DNA of 36,735 bases from Halobacillus alkaliphilus (GTDB lineage Bacteria > Bacillota > Bacilli > Bacillales > Halobacillaceae): NCBI RefSeq assembly GCF_900113125.1, contig NZ_FOOG01000038.1, positions 1 to 36,735 on the forward strand. The letters are read 5' to 3'. A model generated the notes under the pieces. It was not told the DNA's origin, ran no database searches, and saw nothing but the letters and a program-made list of their open reading frames with translations. Shown here piece after piece: positions 27,799 through 36,619 of this stretch. The translations under genes were made by a program, and so were the position numbers. Each line of letters begins with the position of its first letter. Position 1 is the first letter of the stretch.

Positions 27799-28074
27799 AT
27801 GAAATCTACAGGTATCGTACGTAAAGTTGACGAGTTAGGTCGTGTGGTAATTCCGATCGAACTACGTCGTACATTAGGAATCAATGAGAAGGACGCATTG
27901 GAAATTTATGTTGATGATGATCGCATCGTCCTTAAAAAGTACAAGCCTAACATGACTTGCCATGTTACGGGGGAAGTTTCTGATGAAAATATGAAACTAG
28001 CAAATGGCAATCTTGTGTTAAGTAAAGAAGGCGCACAAATTCTCTTGCAAGAACTGCAGCAAAATCTTAAATAG
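27799..28074 (+). CDS. abrB: Transition-state regulator AbrB
   Basis: A DNA-binding repressor of post-exponential genes; the only rightward gene in the window. The 91 residues start with the AbrB swapped-hairpin domain (MKSTGIVRKVDELGRVVIPIELRRTLGI, ALEIYVDDDRIVLKKYKPN), followed by CHVTGEVSDENMKLANGN and a C-terminal multimerisation segment (KEGAQILLQELQ). It is slightly shorter than B. subtilis AbrB (about 94-96). The ATG at 27799 follows GAGGGGAG; a TTG six codons earlier lies within that site. Control is by the sigma-A promoter and Spo0A boxes above. Confidence 0.96.
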   Translation: MKSTGIVRKVDELGRVVIPIELRRTLGINEKDALEIYVDDDRIVLKKYKPNMTCHVTGEVSDENMKLANGNLVLSKEGAQILLQELQQNLK

Positions 28075-28146
28075 ATAAATAAACAAAGAATGACGACATT
28101 GGTTAATAAAGAGAAAGAAACAACTAGACATATGTTGTAATATGAA

Positions 28147-28181
28147 ATCCCTTACTGTTCACAGGCCTGGCAGTAAGGGAT
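28147..28181. terminator. Bidirectional terminator between abrB and rsmI
   Basis: ATCCCTTACTG and CAGTAAGGGAT form an 11-bp stem between the converging genes, with short T-rich tails on both strands. Confidence 0.75.
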
Positions 28182-28185
28182 ATCT

Positions 28186-29067
28186 TTATTCATGCACATG
28201 GTAAGCCTGGTACACCTCTCGCTTGGATAGTTTTCGATCCATGGATGTTTGTTTAATTGCCTGCTTGCTCTTCATCTGCTCTTTTTCCATGTAGTGTTCC
28301 ACATGTTCAATAACGGATAAGTGTGTCCACCAGAATGGATCCTCTTCTTCCTCTTCAAAGGATGCCCCTTCAACAATGATGCAGAATTCCCCCCGTATTT
28401 CCTCTTTCGCAGACCATTCAAGGAGTTCTTCCAAGTTTCCTCTTACGAATTCTTCATACCTTTTTGATAGTTCCCTCGCGATCGTCGCTTTTCGATTTCC
28501 CAATTGTTCATGTGTATGGGAAAGCATTTCTTTTAAGCGGTGCGGTGATTCATAAAAGATTAAAGTGGCTTGTAAAGATTGCAGTTTTTCCAATTCTTCT
28601 ATTCGGTCCTTTTTCTTACGTGGCAAAAAGCCACAAAAATAAAATTTTTCGGTAGAAATTCCAGAACCAGCTAGCGCAGGAAGAGCCGCATTTGCTCCGG
28701 GAAGCACAACCACAGGAATATCCTCTTCAACGCACTCTTTAACCAGATCTGACCCAGGGTCTGAGATTCCCGGCATACCGGCATCGCTGACTACAGCGAG
28801 CTGTTCACCGTTCCTCATGCGCTCGATCAGCTGAGGACCACGGCTTTGTTTATTATGTTCATGATAGCTGATTAATGGAGTTTGAATACTAAAGTGATTC
28901 ATCAATTTTTTGGTATTTCTTGTATCCTCTGCTGCAATTCCAGCAACCTCATTTAGAGTTGAGACAGCTCTAAACGTCATATCTTCTAAATTACCTATAG
29001 GGGTAGGAACAACATATAAAGTTCCAGATTCTGATCCATCTTTATTATAGCTTTTCTGTATTTTCAA
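28186..29067 (-). CDS. rsmI: 16S rRNA (cytidine1402-2'-O)-methyltransferase RsmI
   Basis: Adds the 2'-O-methyl group to C1402 in the decoding centre, using SAM. The 293-residue protein has the tetrapyrrole-methylase-type fold with LYVVPTPIGNLEDMTFRA, AAEDTRNTKKLM, VSDAGMPGISDPG, and VVVLPGANAALPALAGSG in order. Length equals B. subtilis YabC. The start overlaps yazA by 23 bases, indicating cotranslation with yazA and yabB. A bidirectional terminator lies between its end and abrB. Confidence 0.95.
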   Translation of the reverse strand: MKIQKSYNKDGSESGTLYVVPTPIGNLEDMTFRAVSTLNEVAGIAAEDTRNTKKLMNHFSIQTPLISYHEHNKQSRGPQLIERMRNGEQLAVVSDAGMPGISDPGSDLVKECVEEDIPVVVLPGANAALPALAGSGISTEKFYFCGFLPRKKKDRIEELEKLQSLQATLIFYESPHRLKEMLSHTHEQLGNRKATIARELSKRYEEFVRGNLEELLEWSAKEEIRGEFCIIVEGASFEEEEEDPFWWTHLSVIEHVEHYMEKEQMKSKQAIKQTSMDRKLSKREVYQAYHVHE

Positions 29068-29335
29068 CTTCGGTCTCTCCTTCCAATGTTTCAGTAATCC
29101 ATTGTTCTTTTTTCACACGGGATAATTGCTTAATTCGATATTCCTGTTGCAAAGCTTCTCGTTTAGTTTCGAATGCTTTTGTATATTCAAGTTTAAAGGG
29201 ACCCCGGCCGCGTGTGTACTTGGCGCCTTTTCCAAGCTCATGCTTTTTTAAACGCGCTTCCAGATTATTCGTGTAGCCTGTATAAAGCGATTGATCACTG
29301 CAGCGCAGAATATACACGATATGACTATTCCCCAT
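29045..29335 (-). CDS. yazA: GIY-YIG domain protein YazA
   Basis: A 96-residue protein with a single GIY-YIG nuclease-type domain: [19 protein letters not shown] (residues 6-24), the conserved Arg in [20 protein letters not shown], and the Glu-containing helix [13 protein letters not shown]. It belongs to the UPF0213 family; the substrate is unknown, and a role in DNA or RNA cleavage is inference. It overlaps both neighbours (11 bases with yabB, 23 with rsmI). Confidence 0.93.
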   Translation of the reverse strand: MGNSHIVYILRCSDQSLYTGYTNNLEARLKKHELGKGAKYTRGRGPFKLEYTKAFETKREALQQEYRIKQLSRVKKEQWITETLEGETEVENTEKL

Positions 29336-30071
29336 ACAGAATCTCCTTCAATTCAGAAGTGTATTCACCTTCGGAAGTAAGGGCATATAAAGGAGGCAGA
29401 ATCTTAAGTCCTGGTTTGCCATCTCTGGTTCCTTCAATTAATAAAGTATTTGCTTCTTTTCCTTCCTTTGGATAAACGAGACGCATCCGCTTAGGCTCTA
29501 AGCGGTGTTTTCGAAATAGCTCTATGATCTCTACCATCCGCTCTGGGCGATGAACCATAGATACTTTACCTCCGGATTTAGCTAATCGGCTGCAAGCTTC
29601 TATAACCTCTTCAAGCGTACAATAAATCTCATGACGGGCAATTGCCAAATGTTCATTTATATTCCGCTCATCCATTTGAGGAGTAGGGAAATAAGGAGGA
29701 TTACAGGTAACGAGGTCAAATTTTCGATTGCCGTATCGAGCGGGCATATCTTTTAGATCGCCACGAATCATGTCGAGCTGTGTGTCGAGTTTATTTAACT
29801 CAATATTCCGGCAAGCCATGTCATATAGTCTTTCCTGAATTTCCACACCGGTTATGGGTACTTCAGAACGGGTAGATAGAAATAAAGGAATGACGCCATT
29901 ACCCGTACAAAGATCGAGAATTTTCCCTCTTGTTTTAGGCACATATGTAAAATCAGCCAGTAATACAGCATCAAGAGAAAAAGCAAATACCGTCGGACTT
30001 TGAATGATTCTCATATTTTGCTTTGCTAATAAAAAGTCAATTCGTTCGTCATCATATAGTTGTACCATCAT
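29325..30071 (-). CDS. yabB: tRNA1(Val) (adenine37-N6)-methyltransferase-like YabB
   Basis: A SAM-dependent N6-adenine methyltransferase of the TrmN6 type. In the 248 residues are the SAM-binding [17 protein letters not shown] near 52-68 and the catalytic NPPY in [18 protein letters not shown], followed by the family [15 protein letters not shown]. By homology it modifies A37 of a tRNA; the target in this species is inferred. The 124 bases upstream hold the probable promoter region; a TATAAT stands near 30120. It leads a three-gene run with yazA and rsmI. Confidence 0.9.
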   Translation of the reverse strand: MMVQLYDDERIDFLLAKQNMRIIQSPTVFAFSLDAVLLADFTYVPKTRGKILDLCTGNGVIPLFLSTRSEVPITGVEIQERLYDMACRNIELNKLDTQLDMIRGDLKDMPARYGNRKFDLVTCNPPYFPTPQMDERNINEHLAIARHEIYCTLEEVIEACSRLAKSGGKVSMVHRPERMVEIIELFRKHRLEPKRMRLVYPKEGKEANTLLIEGTRDGKPGLKILPPLYALTSEGEYTSELKEILYGE

Positions 30072-30195
30072 GCTTGTTTCCTTTCTAACGTATGGAAGTT
30101 AATCAGATCTTCATTATTATAGATGTTCCTAATAAGCTTATCATTGACGTTTTTTATTTAATATTAAACTCAGTTAATTCTCCGTGTTAATTGTA

Positions 30196-30774
30196 AAAGA
30201 AAAGCTCCCATTAGTTGAATAATTGATTTCGAGACATTTGTGAGAATTCGGTCCTCCGGGGGACGATTTCGCTTTCCGCGGGCATGTGGTGAGCTTCCTC
30301 GGGCTTAACAGCCCTTGCGGGATCTCACCGATCATGTTCATCCCGCAGGAGTCTTCATCATCCCCCTCCGGCCCTGGCCCAAATCAGAGGCTCGAAACGA
30401 GGTCATCCTTCACCCGCTTAAGAAAAATAACCACATGAGCATATTTTCTTTATTCAAGCTAAACTATGCGAGACAGCCTGTTGCATAAACATTTCAAACA
30501 GGTTAAGGAAGGGAGGATTCTCTCTTTCCGAAGGGTCCGTTCGCCCTAATAAAGTTGGGCTGTTGGGGAAATGGCGAGACTCCCATGGGAGAAGGAATCA
30601 GGTGAGATCCCGCAGGGAGTGAAAACGAGCGAGGAAGCTCACCGTTCCCCCATAGGAAAGCGAGTTATTTCCCCACCAGCCCTTCTCCACATATAGTAAC
30701 GGACCCAACTTATCTCGAAACTGAGTCTTACACAATCCGGCCTTATACTTTAATAAATCTCTTATGAAATCAAC
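30196..30774 (+). repeat. Intergenic repeat copy D (full-length reference copy)
   Basis: About 580 bp, from AAAAGAAAAGCTCCCATTA to TTATGAAATCAACAA, in the gap between yabB and yabA. Two inverted arms face each other: GGTGAGCTTCCTCG (30288-30301) is an exact reverse complement of 30629-30642, and TGCGGGATCTCACC (30316-30329) of 30600-30613. Each arm also folds alone; the left one pairs GCGGG (30278-30282) with CCCGC (30342-30346) and GGTGAG (30288-30293) with CTCACC (30324-30329). Terminal segments with a shared TTTCGAGA core are also inverted. No gene is seen between 30072 and 30846. Confidence 0.88.
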
Positions 30775-30800
30775 AACAAGATTTAACAGACCTTAATATA

Positions 30801-30836
30801 AAGAGAGCCTTTCCTTGGAAGAGCAAGGAAAGGCTT
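30801..30836 (-). terminator. Intrinsic terminator after yabA
   Basis: Minus strand: AGCCTTTCCTTG, loop, CAAGGAAAGGCT, then CTCTTTAT. A 12-bp perfect stem with a weak T-tract. Confidence 0.8.
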
Positions 30837-30846
30837 GGACCTGGGA

Positions 30847-31197
30847 TTATTTTTTCTTATTTAAAAAGGAGAGACAAAATAAGCAGTCTTCATCTCTCGG
30901 GCTTCCAAAGTGTAAATTACAAATGTGAAACCCCTCTTCATAAAGCCTGGCCAGGTTATCGTAACCTTCACCTACAGCAGGACCGCGTTCCTGCTTTGTG
31001 CCTGAAGAGGCCTTTTGCTTTTCTGCTTCATGTTCTTTGTCTAAACGCTGCCGCAAGTGATGATTTTCAAGCGATAAATGTTGATTTTCTTCTAGTAGAT
31101 AAGCGAGCTGTTTTTTCAGATCACCGAGCTGTTCATAAAGCTCTCCTATTTGAGATTCTAAATGGGATACATGTTCGAATATAGCTTTTTTATTCAC
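30847..31197 (-). CDS. yabA: Replication initiation control protein YabA
   Basis: Restrains initiation by binding DnaA and the sliding clamp DnaN. The 116 residues have an N-terminal coiled coil with heptad leucines (residues 3-55: [20 protein letters not shown]...ENHHLRQRL) and a C-terminal zinc site (HICNLHF...DCLFCLSF). The GTG at 31197 is chosen: GGGTGGAG is upstream and the protein then begins [10 protein letters not shown], like the family; a start at 31251 would overlap ricT by 38 bases. It is the last gene of the yaaO-yabA run and is followed by a terminator. Confidence 0.94.
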   Translation of the reverse strand: MNKKAIFEHVSHLESQIGELYEQLGDLKKQLAYLLEENQHLSLENHHLRQRLDKEHEAEKQKASSGTKQERGPAVGEGYDNLARLYEEGFHICNLHFGSPRDEDCLFCLSFLNKKK

Positions 31198-31213
31198 GCT
31201 TGACTCCACCCTT

Positions 31214-32053
31214 TTATTCTGCGGCTTCGGTTTGGACGACTCCCTCATCAATTAATTCCTGCAGGGAGTACTCAAGAACACGTTCTTTTTCTCTAAATTC
31301 GATCTGGACCATGCGCTCCAGCATATTTAAACCGACGACTTTCCCTTTCCCGAAGGAAGTAGCAATGTTCTCGCCTAAATCGGGAAGCTCCTTCTTAGCA
31401 GCTTCATAATCATCGTTTTCATACTTAAGGTAGCACATGAGCCTCCCGCACAATCCTGAAATTTTCGCTGGATTTAACGAGAGATTCTGGTCTTTCGCCA
31501 TTTTTATGGATACAGGTTCAAAATCACCCAGAAATGTTGAACAGCATAGCATGCGTCCGCATGGACCGATACCACCAAGCATTTTGGCTTCATCCCGGAC
31601 TCCAATCTGGCGCAGCTCTATCCGGGTTTTAAACACGGAAGCTAAGTCTTTAACCAGCGTTCGGAAATCAACTCGGCCGTCCGCTGTAAAATAAAAAATT
31701 ACTTTATTACGATCAAACGTATATTCTACGTCTACAAGATTCATGTCCAATTTATGTTCACGGATTTTCGCTTCGCAGACACGATAAGCCTCTGCAGCGT
31801 TGTCGTTGTTTTCATCCACCGTCACCTTATCCTTATCATCCGCAATACGAATGACTTTCTTAAGTGGTAAGACTACGTCTTCTTCATCTACGGATTTATT
31901 AGCAATGACAACTTTTCCGAATTCAATACCGCGCACGGTTTCGACAATCACATAATCCTCTGTGGTCATTTTTAACTGTCCAGGGTCAAAATAATAAATT
32001 TTTCCCGCCTGTTTAAATCGGACACCTACAACTTCGATCATCCGGATCATCAC
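31214..32053 (-). CDS. ricT: RicT (YaaT), PSP1-domain regulator of sporulation and RNA processing
   Basis: With RicA and RicF, RicT forms a complex that promotes RNase Y cleavage and Spo0A activation and carries [4Fe-4S] clusters. The 279 residues hold the PSP1 domain ([19 protein letters not shown]..., [21 protein letters not shown]) and conserved Cys in [16 protein letters not shown] and [14 protein letters not shown], the likely cluster ligands. The start overlaps the holB stop by four bases (32050-32053). It belongs to the tmk-holB operon. Confidence 0.94.
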   Translation of the reverse strand: MMIRMIEVVGVRFKQAGKIYYFDPGQLKMTTEDYVIVETVRGIEFGKVVIANKSVDEEDVVLPLKKVIRIADDKDKVTVDENNDNAAEAYRVCEAKIREHKLDMNLVDVEYTFDRNKVIFYFTADGRVDFRTLVKDLASVFKTRIELRQIGVRDEAKMLGGIGPCGRMLCCSTFLGDFEPVSIKMAKDQNLSLNPAKISGLCGRLMCYLKYENDDYEAAKKELPDLGENIATSFGKGKVVGLNMLERMVQIEFREKERVLEYSLQELIDEGVVQTEAAE

Positions 32054-33036
32054 CTCTGTAGTTGAAGGGTAAGTTGTTCCATCACTAAATTAGGATGGAC
32101 ATTTTGATTTATCTTTCGTTTCGCCTCAAGGATATAGGACAAACACTGCGCTGCTGACTGCCTCGACCACCTCATGGCCGCCTGCTCTAATTTCTCCCGT
32201 TCCGTTGTAAAGACGATGGAATTTTCCCGGTCCAAATAATAGTTAATTACATCCTGGAACCAGAGCATTAAGACATCAAGACCGCGCTGTAGCTGTTGTC
32301 TCTCTTTAAAGTGAGGCATCCACTGATGGTTGATAAATAGAAGTCCTTCATTTGGTTTATTTTGAAGCACTTCAATTAATTGTATCACTAATTTTCGCAC
32401 ATTAGCAAACCAATCATCATCATTAATCTCCATAGCTTCCGTTAAATTATTTGTTAAAGAAGCTAATATTTTTGCGTTTGATTGAGACACGCCTTCTTCT
32501 ATAAGTTTACTCTCCACTCGCTCTGGGTTAAGAGGCTGAAAAGCGAGAAGCTGACAGCGTGATCGTATCGTGTCCAGCATTGTCTGGCCGCTTTCCGTAA
32601 GCAGCATAGCCGTTGTCTGCTGGCTCGGTTCTTCCAGAAACTTCAACAGACGGTTAGAAGCATTGGTGGTCATCCGATCGGCATCAACGATGATATAAAC
32701 TTTTCGATTAGATTCCAGACCGGTATAAGTGAATTCTTTCTGAAGATGAAGGATTTGCTCTTTTTTAATGGATTGACCATCCGGTTCAATCCAATGAAGA
32801 TCCGGGTGGTTTCCTGAATCTATTCTATTGCAATCCCGGCATGACTGACAGGGAGCAGCCCCTTCACGAAATTTACAGAAGATACTTTTAGCAAAAAGAA
32901 TACTCATTTCCCTTTTACCGGTTCCGCGATTTCCTTGAAATAAATAGGCATGCGAAATACGGTCCTTATGGAAGCTGTTCATTAGCATCTGAGCAGCTAA
33001 AGGTTGAATTTCTTTCATTTCTGTCCATGTCTGCAT
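32050..33036 (-). CDS. holB: DNA polymerase III delta' subunit HolB
   Basis: A clamp-loader subunit of the replicative polymerase. The 328 residues include GNRGTGK at 35-41, four zinc-binding Cys at 54, 63, 66 and 69 (FCKF...PCQSCRDC), VYIIVDADRMT, LLKFLEEPSQQTTAMLLTE and the SRC motif (IRSRCQLL). Delta' subunits generally do not hydrolyse ATP although a P-loop-like sequence remains here. It is tied to ricT by a four-base overlap and follows yaaR by 15 bases. Confidence 0.95.
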   Translation of the reverse strand: MQTWTEMKEIQPLAAQMLMNSFHKDRISHAYLFQGNRGTGKREMSILFAKSIFCKFREGAAPCQSCRDCNRIDSGNHPDLHWIEPDGQSIKKEQILHLQKEFTYTGLESNRKVYIIVDADRMTTNASNRLLKFLEEPSQQTTAMLLTESGQTMLDTIRSRCQLLAFQPLNPERVESKLIEEGVSQSNAKILASLTNNLTEAMEINDDDWFANVRKLVIQLIEVLQNKPNEGLLFINHQWMPHFKERQQLQRGLDVLMLWFQDVINYYLDRENSIVFTTEREKLEQAAMRWSRQSAAQCLSYILEAKRKINQNVHPNLVMEQLTLQLQR

Positions 33037-33051
33037 ATTGTTCGTCCGTCC

Positions 33052-33492
33052 TTACGTATATAAATTAATGAGCAGACCTTTAATCTCTCCAATAAACCCC
33101 AGTAAGTCGATTGTTTTCTTCTCCTCATCCATCATAGCTTCCGTCAGCTCGGCTAATTTTTCATCAACTGACTCTACGAGAGTTAGTTTCCTAGTTTGTC
33201 CATGATGATTCCAACTGTGGGAATGTTTTAAGTTCATTCCATAATTGACGGATTCTTTAACGAAATCCTTGATCAGTCTCTTATATTTAGCCAGGTCGCG
33301 AAAGGAACGAAACCGGGCTACACGCTCCCCTTGAGCATTTATACTTTTGATAAGCTGGTTTAGCTGAACTTCTTGAAGCTGCCTGGTTTGGGATTGAACA
33401 AGTTGATCAAATTTTGGTCTGCCTTGGGATTGTTGAGCCGCTTGCTTTTGGGCAGACTCCATTTGAGTTCGCATATCATGGGTGATTTTCAT
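33052..33492 (-). CDS. yaaR: YaaR family protein (DUF327), function unknown
   Basis: A 146-residue, mostly helical soluble protein of the DUF327 family found in Bacillales tmk-holB operons. Recognisable parts are FDQLVQSQTRQLQEVQLNQLIKSI, ARFRSFRDLAKYKRLIKDFVKE and the C-terminal IDLLGFIGEIKGLLINLYT. The ATG at 33492 (MKITHDM) has AAAGGAG nine bases upstream and gives the B. subtilis length; an earlier in-frame start lies inside darA and is not credible. No enzymatic motif is visible. Confidence 0.9.
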   Translation of the reverse strand: MKITHDMRTQMESAQKQAAQQSQGRPKFDQLVQSQTRQLQEVQLNQLIKSINAQGERVARFRSFRDLAKYKRLIKDFVKESVNYGMNLKHSHSWNHHGQTRKLTLVESVDEKLAELTEAMMDEEKKTIDLLGFIGEIKGLLINLYT

Positions 33493-33511
33493 GTAAGGCG
33501 GCTCCTTTACG

Positions 33512-33886
<375 letters not shown>

Positions 33887-33890
33887 TTAG

Positions 33891-34526
33891 TTATTTAGCT
33901 GCGGGAAGACGGGTGCGAAGAACTTGATAAGCTGCTGTTTTCACCTTATCAAAAGGCTGCCCGGCATTGATCACTTTAATACGGTTGGGATACTTGCCAG
34001 CCAATTGGTGGTAAGCATCGTGAACCTTTTGGTGAAAATCTATTTCCTCAAGGTCTAAACGATTCTGCTCTCTTCCTTTGTTGGCTGCAATTCGGCTCAA
34101 CCCTTCACTCGGTTCTATATCAAAAAGCAGCGTGAGTTCAGGCATGCAATGTTCAATGGCAAAATCGTTTACTTTGTACACTTCATCCATTCCTAGCCCC
34201 CGCGCATACCCTTGATAGGCTAAACTGGAATCAATGAAGCGGTCGCATAACACAATTTTCCCTTCCTGCAGCGCTGGCACTACTTTTTCTACTAAATGCT
34301 GTCTTCGTGCTGCTGCATATAGAAGCGCCTCTGTACGGGCATCCATGGCTGTGTGAGAAGTATCCAAAATCACGTGCCTGATCTTTTCAGCGATCTCGAT
34401 TCCGCCCGGTTCCCTTGTTTCAAGTACCTGGTACCCTTCTTCACTCAATTCTTTTCCAATGGCATTCAGCATGGAAGACTTCCCTGCTCCTTCTCCGCCT
34501 TCAAATGTTACAAATAATCCATTCAC
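33891..34526 (-). CDS. tmk: Thymidylate kinase
   Basis: Phosphorylates dTMP to dTDP. The 211 residues have the P-loop [12 protein letters not shown] (8-19), REPGG (about 38-42), and the [18 protein letters not shown] region with the dTMP-contacting Arg and Tyr. The start is the GTG at 34526, which overlaps the yaaO stop as GTGA and has AAAGGAG upstream; a nearby ATG at 34522 is out of frame. It is translationally coupled to yaaO. Confidence 0.96.
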   Translation of the reverse strand: MNGLFVTFEGGEGAGKSSMLNAIGKELSEEGYQVLETREPGGIEIAEKIRHVILDTSHTAMDARTEALLYAAARRQHLVEKVVPALQEGKIVLCDRFIDSSLAYQGYARGLGMDEVYKVNDFAIEHCMPELTLLFDIEPSEGLSRIAANKGREQNRLDLEEIDFHQKVHDAYHQLAGKYPNRIKVINAGQPFDKVKTAAYQVLRTRLPAAK

Positions 34527-35959
34527 GACAATTCTCCTTTAACCACTCGTACTCCTTCTCCAATTCTTTCATTTTGAAAACGAGCTCCTTGTCCCAGAAG
34601 CGACTGGATTTGTTTTCTATGATCGTTAGATATTCGCTCCCCTTTCATAAGTAAAGGGATTCCCGGAGGATATGGAATGACATCTTCAGCTGATACGTAA
34701 CCCACAGCTTTAGACCACTCAGCCCATTCTGATGGACTGACTTCTAAATCAGAGTAGCTTATATCTAAGGTTTGAATTTTAGGAAACGATGGTTGGTCTA
34801 TTTTTATTGTAGCACGCTTTTCTTTGTTTTTTAATTGCGAATCTACATCATCCAGGCGCTGTTTTAAGAGTTCCGCATCCAAATGAGGACTTAATCCGAA
34901 CGTTATTAATACTTGATCGGAAGTAGCAAGTTCAGGGTAAATTTTGAGATTCTCCAATACTTGAGCTATATCAAAACCGGTAAGCTCTCTGGCTTCTAAC
35001 GTCATCTTAAGAGGATCATCATAGACAGAAAGCGGCTTTACTTCCCACTGGCTGGTTGCTTTCTTAAAAATCTCTCTTACTTCATGAATAAAAGTCAGAG
35101 TAGATCGTAATTCGTCTTCCGTCCGCTGTGCTAAAAAATATCTGGCTAGATCCAGACTTGCCATCAAGGGATAGGATGGGCTGCTTGATTGCAGAAGTTT
35201 TAAATAATGCTTTAATTTATATACTGGAAAGCGATCTTTTTGGCAATGTAGATACGAGCTCATTGTCATAGCTGGAGCCATTTTGTGGGCAGATTGAACA
35301 ACCGCATCGGCCCCGGAGCGTAAAGCGGAAGTTGGAAAAGGATCTCCCAGCTGAAAATGGACTCCGTGCGCCTCATCGACCAGCACTGGAAGGTTATGTG
35401 CGTGGATGGTTTCCACTACTTGATTTAAATCATATGTACGCCCAAAATAATCCGGGTACGTTAAAAATACAGCCTTTGCTTCAGGGTACATGGTAATGGC
35501 ATGTTGAACCGATTCTGCCGAAAGCTTACTATACCGCCCGGTTTCCACTTCAAATTCAGGAGAAATAAAAACAGGAGAAGCCCCTGCCAGTTCGATTCCA
35601 TGTAACACTGATTGATGACTGTTTCTTTGTACAATAATAGTATCTCCACGTTGACATATAGCAAGAATCATCGCTATGTTTCCCGTTGTACTTCCATTCA
35701 CTAAAAAAAAGGACTCATCACTGCCGAAATAACGCCTGGTCAAATCCTGCGCCTCAGCAATTACTCCTTGAGGAGAGTGTAAATCATCAAGTCCGTGAAT
35801 TTCGGTGACATCTATGGATAAAATAGATTGAAAACTCTCTTGACCTTTATCCGGCCATACCTTTCCAAACTTATGTCCTGGGACATGAAAGGTAATAGGA
35901 TCCTGCTTCAAATGATAAATTAACGCATCGTAAAGCGGCGTTTGATTTTGATCGTGCAC
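34523..35959 (-). CDS. yaaO: Orn/Lys/Arg decarboxylase-family PLP enzyme YaaO
   Basis: A fold-type I PLP enzyme related to the Orn/Lys/Arg decarboxylases. The 478 residues begin [25 protein letters not shown] and include the phosphate-binding NGSTTGN (88-94), DEAHGVHF with Asp195, and the Schiff-base lysine in [13 protein letters not shown] (K226). The C-terminal domain is shorter than in inducible lysine decarboxylases. The amino-acid substrate cannot be read from sequence. The GTG start follows AGGTGA. xpaC and yaaN, which precede it in B. subtilis, are absent. Confidence 0.92.
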   Translation of the reverse strand: MHDQNQTPLYDALIYHLKQDPITFHVPGHKFGKVWPDKGQESFQSILSIDVTEIHGLDDLHSPQGVIAEAQDLTRRYFGSDESFFLVNGSTTGNIAMILAICQRGDTIIVQRNSHQSVLHGIELAGASPVFISPEFEVETGRYSKLSAESVQHAITMYPEAKAVFLTYPDYFGRTYDLNQVVETIHAHNLPVLVDEAHGVHFQLGDPFPTSALRSGADAVVQSAHKMAPAMTMSSYLHCQKDRFPVYKLKHYLKLLQSSSPSYPLMASLDLARYFLAQRTEDELRSTLTFIHEVREIFKKATSQWEVKPLSVYDDPLKMTLEARELTGFDIAQVLENLKIYPELATSDQVLITFGLSPHLDAELLKQRLDDVDSQLKNKEKRATIKIDQPSFPKIQTLDISYSDLEVSPSEWAEWSKAVGYVSAEDVIPYPPGIPLLMKGERISNDHRKQIQSLLGQGARFQNERIGEGVRVVKGELS

Positions 35960-35992
35960 TAGTATTCACCTACTTTTTTAATCTCTCATCCT

Positions 35993-36021
35993 ATCGTACA
36001 GAAAACCCGGGCGCGGAGCAA
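35993..36021 (-). promoter_or_regulatory. Probable sigma-A promoter of the yaaO-tmk-yabA operon
   Basis: Minus strand: TTGCTC (36016-36021), 17-base spacer, TACGAT (35993-35998), about 34 bases before yaaO and just after the csfB terminator. Confidence 0.5.
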
Positions 36022-36030
36022 TTCGACCAT

Positions 36031-36063
36031 AAAAAAAATCACCTCATCCTAAATGAAGTGATT
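36031..36063 (-). terminator. Intrinsic terminator after csfB
   Basis: Minus strand: AATCACTTCAT, loop, ATGAGGTGATT, followed by TTTTTT. Confidence 0.9.
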
Positions 36064-36086
36064 CTCTCATAGCTGCTAAGCTTTTC

Positions 36087-36269
36087 TTAAGAAAGGATCA
36101 TGGACCGATGAGCTTTAGCCATCTGATTCACAAAAAACTGGTATTTAGGATCGTCGGTGGACGTCTGTATCATTTCTTGTTCACAAGAAGCACAGATATA
36201 AACTCTTAATAAAAATATGCCGTCTTCCGTTTCTTTCGAACATATGCTGCAGCACTCTTTACGACTCAT
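36087..36269 (-). CDS. csfB: Anti-sigma-G factor Gin (CsfB)
   Basis: A 60-residue zinc-binding protein that holds sigma-G inactive until engulfment ends. Two Cys pairs are present: CCSIC near residues 6-10 and ICASCE near residue 30, with the helical tail YQFFVNQMAKAHRS. Length is close to B. subtilis Gin (64). GGGAGGG precedes the ATG. A sigma-F-type promoter stands about 55 bases upstream, as expected, and the gene follows the rRNA operon exactly as in B. subtilis. Confidence 0.93.
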   Translation of the reverse strand: MSRKECCSICSKETEDGIFLLRVYICASCEQEMIQTSTDDPKYQFFVNQMAKAHRSMILS

Positions 36270-36324
36270 TCAAATTCCCTCCCTGCTTTCTTCTAATCTT
36301 TTAACCAGGTATTATATCTATTTC

Positions 36325-36353
36325 TAGTATCTCCGAATCTATCATTTATATAC
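36325..36353 (-). promoter_or_regulatory. Sigma-F-type promoter of csfB
   Basis: Minus strand: GTATA (36349-36353), 14-base spacer, GGAGATACTA (36325-36334). The -10 fits GGNRANAMTR fully; the spacer is one base shorter than usual. Confidence 0.72.
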
Positions 36354-36375
36354 TTCTATCATTAAAAAAAGATAC

Positions 36376-36404
36376 AAAAAAACCTTAGAACTTATTCTAA
36401 GGTT
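36376..36404 (-). terminator. Terminator of the rRNA operon
   Basis: Minus strand: AACCTTAGAA, loop TAAG, TTCTAAGGTT, then TTTTT, just past 5S rRNA. Confidence 0.92.
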
Positions 36405-36412
36405 AACTATTG

Positions 36413-36526
36413 ACGTGGCGGCGTCCTACTCTCACGGGGATCGACCCGACTACCATCGGCGCTGAAGAGCTTAACTTCTGTGTTCGGCATGGGAACAGGT
36501 GTGACCTCTTCGCCTTCACCACCACA
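36413..36526 (-). rRNA. rrf: 5S ribosomal RNA
   Basis: On the minus strand the sequence has the conserved 5S blocks GCGAAGAGGTCACACC, GTTCCCATGCCGAACAC, GAAGTTAAGCTCTTCAGCG, and GAGAGTAGGACGCCGCCA; the ends pair (GGTGG...CCGCC). Ends are estimated to within a few bases. No tRNA gene lies between it and csfB. Confidence 0.96.
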
Positions 36527-36619
36527 TCATATACAGTTTGAGGTAAACCCTCAAAACTGGATAAGGCAATCATTCAACCATCGGACGAGCGAACGTCTCT
36601 TCCGACTTCTTTTTTAAAG

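Noticed and set aside
36270-36412. tRNA genes after the rRNA operon
   Set aside because: No cloverleaf with CCA-proximal GTTC-type arm is visible between 5S rRNA and csfB; only the terminator and a promoter.
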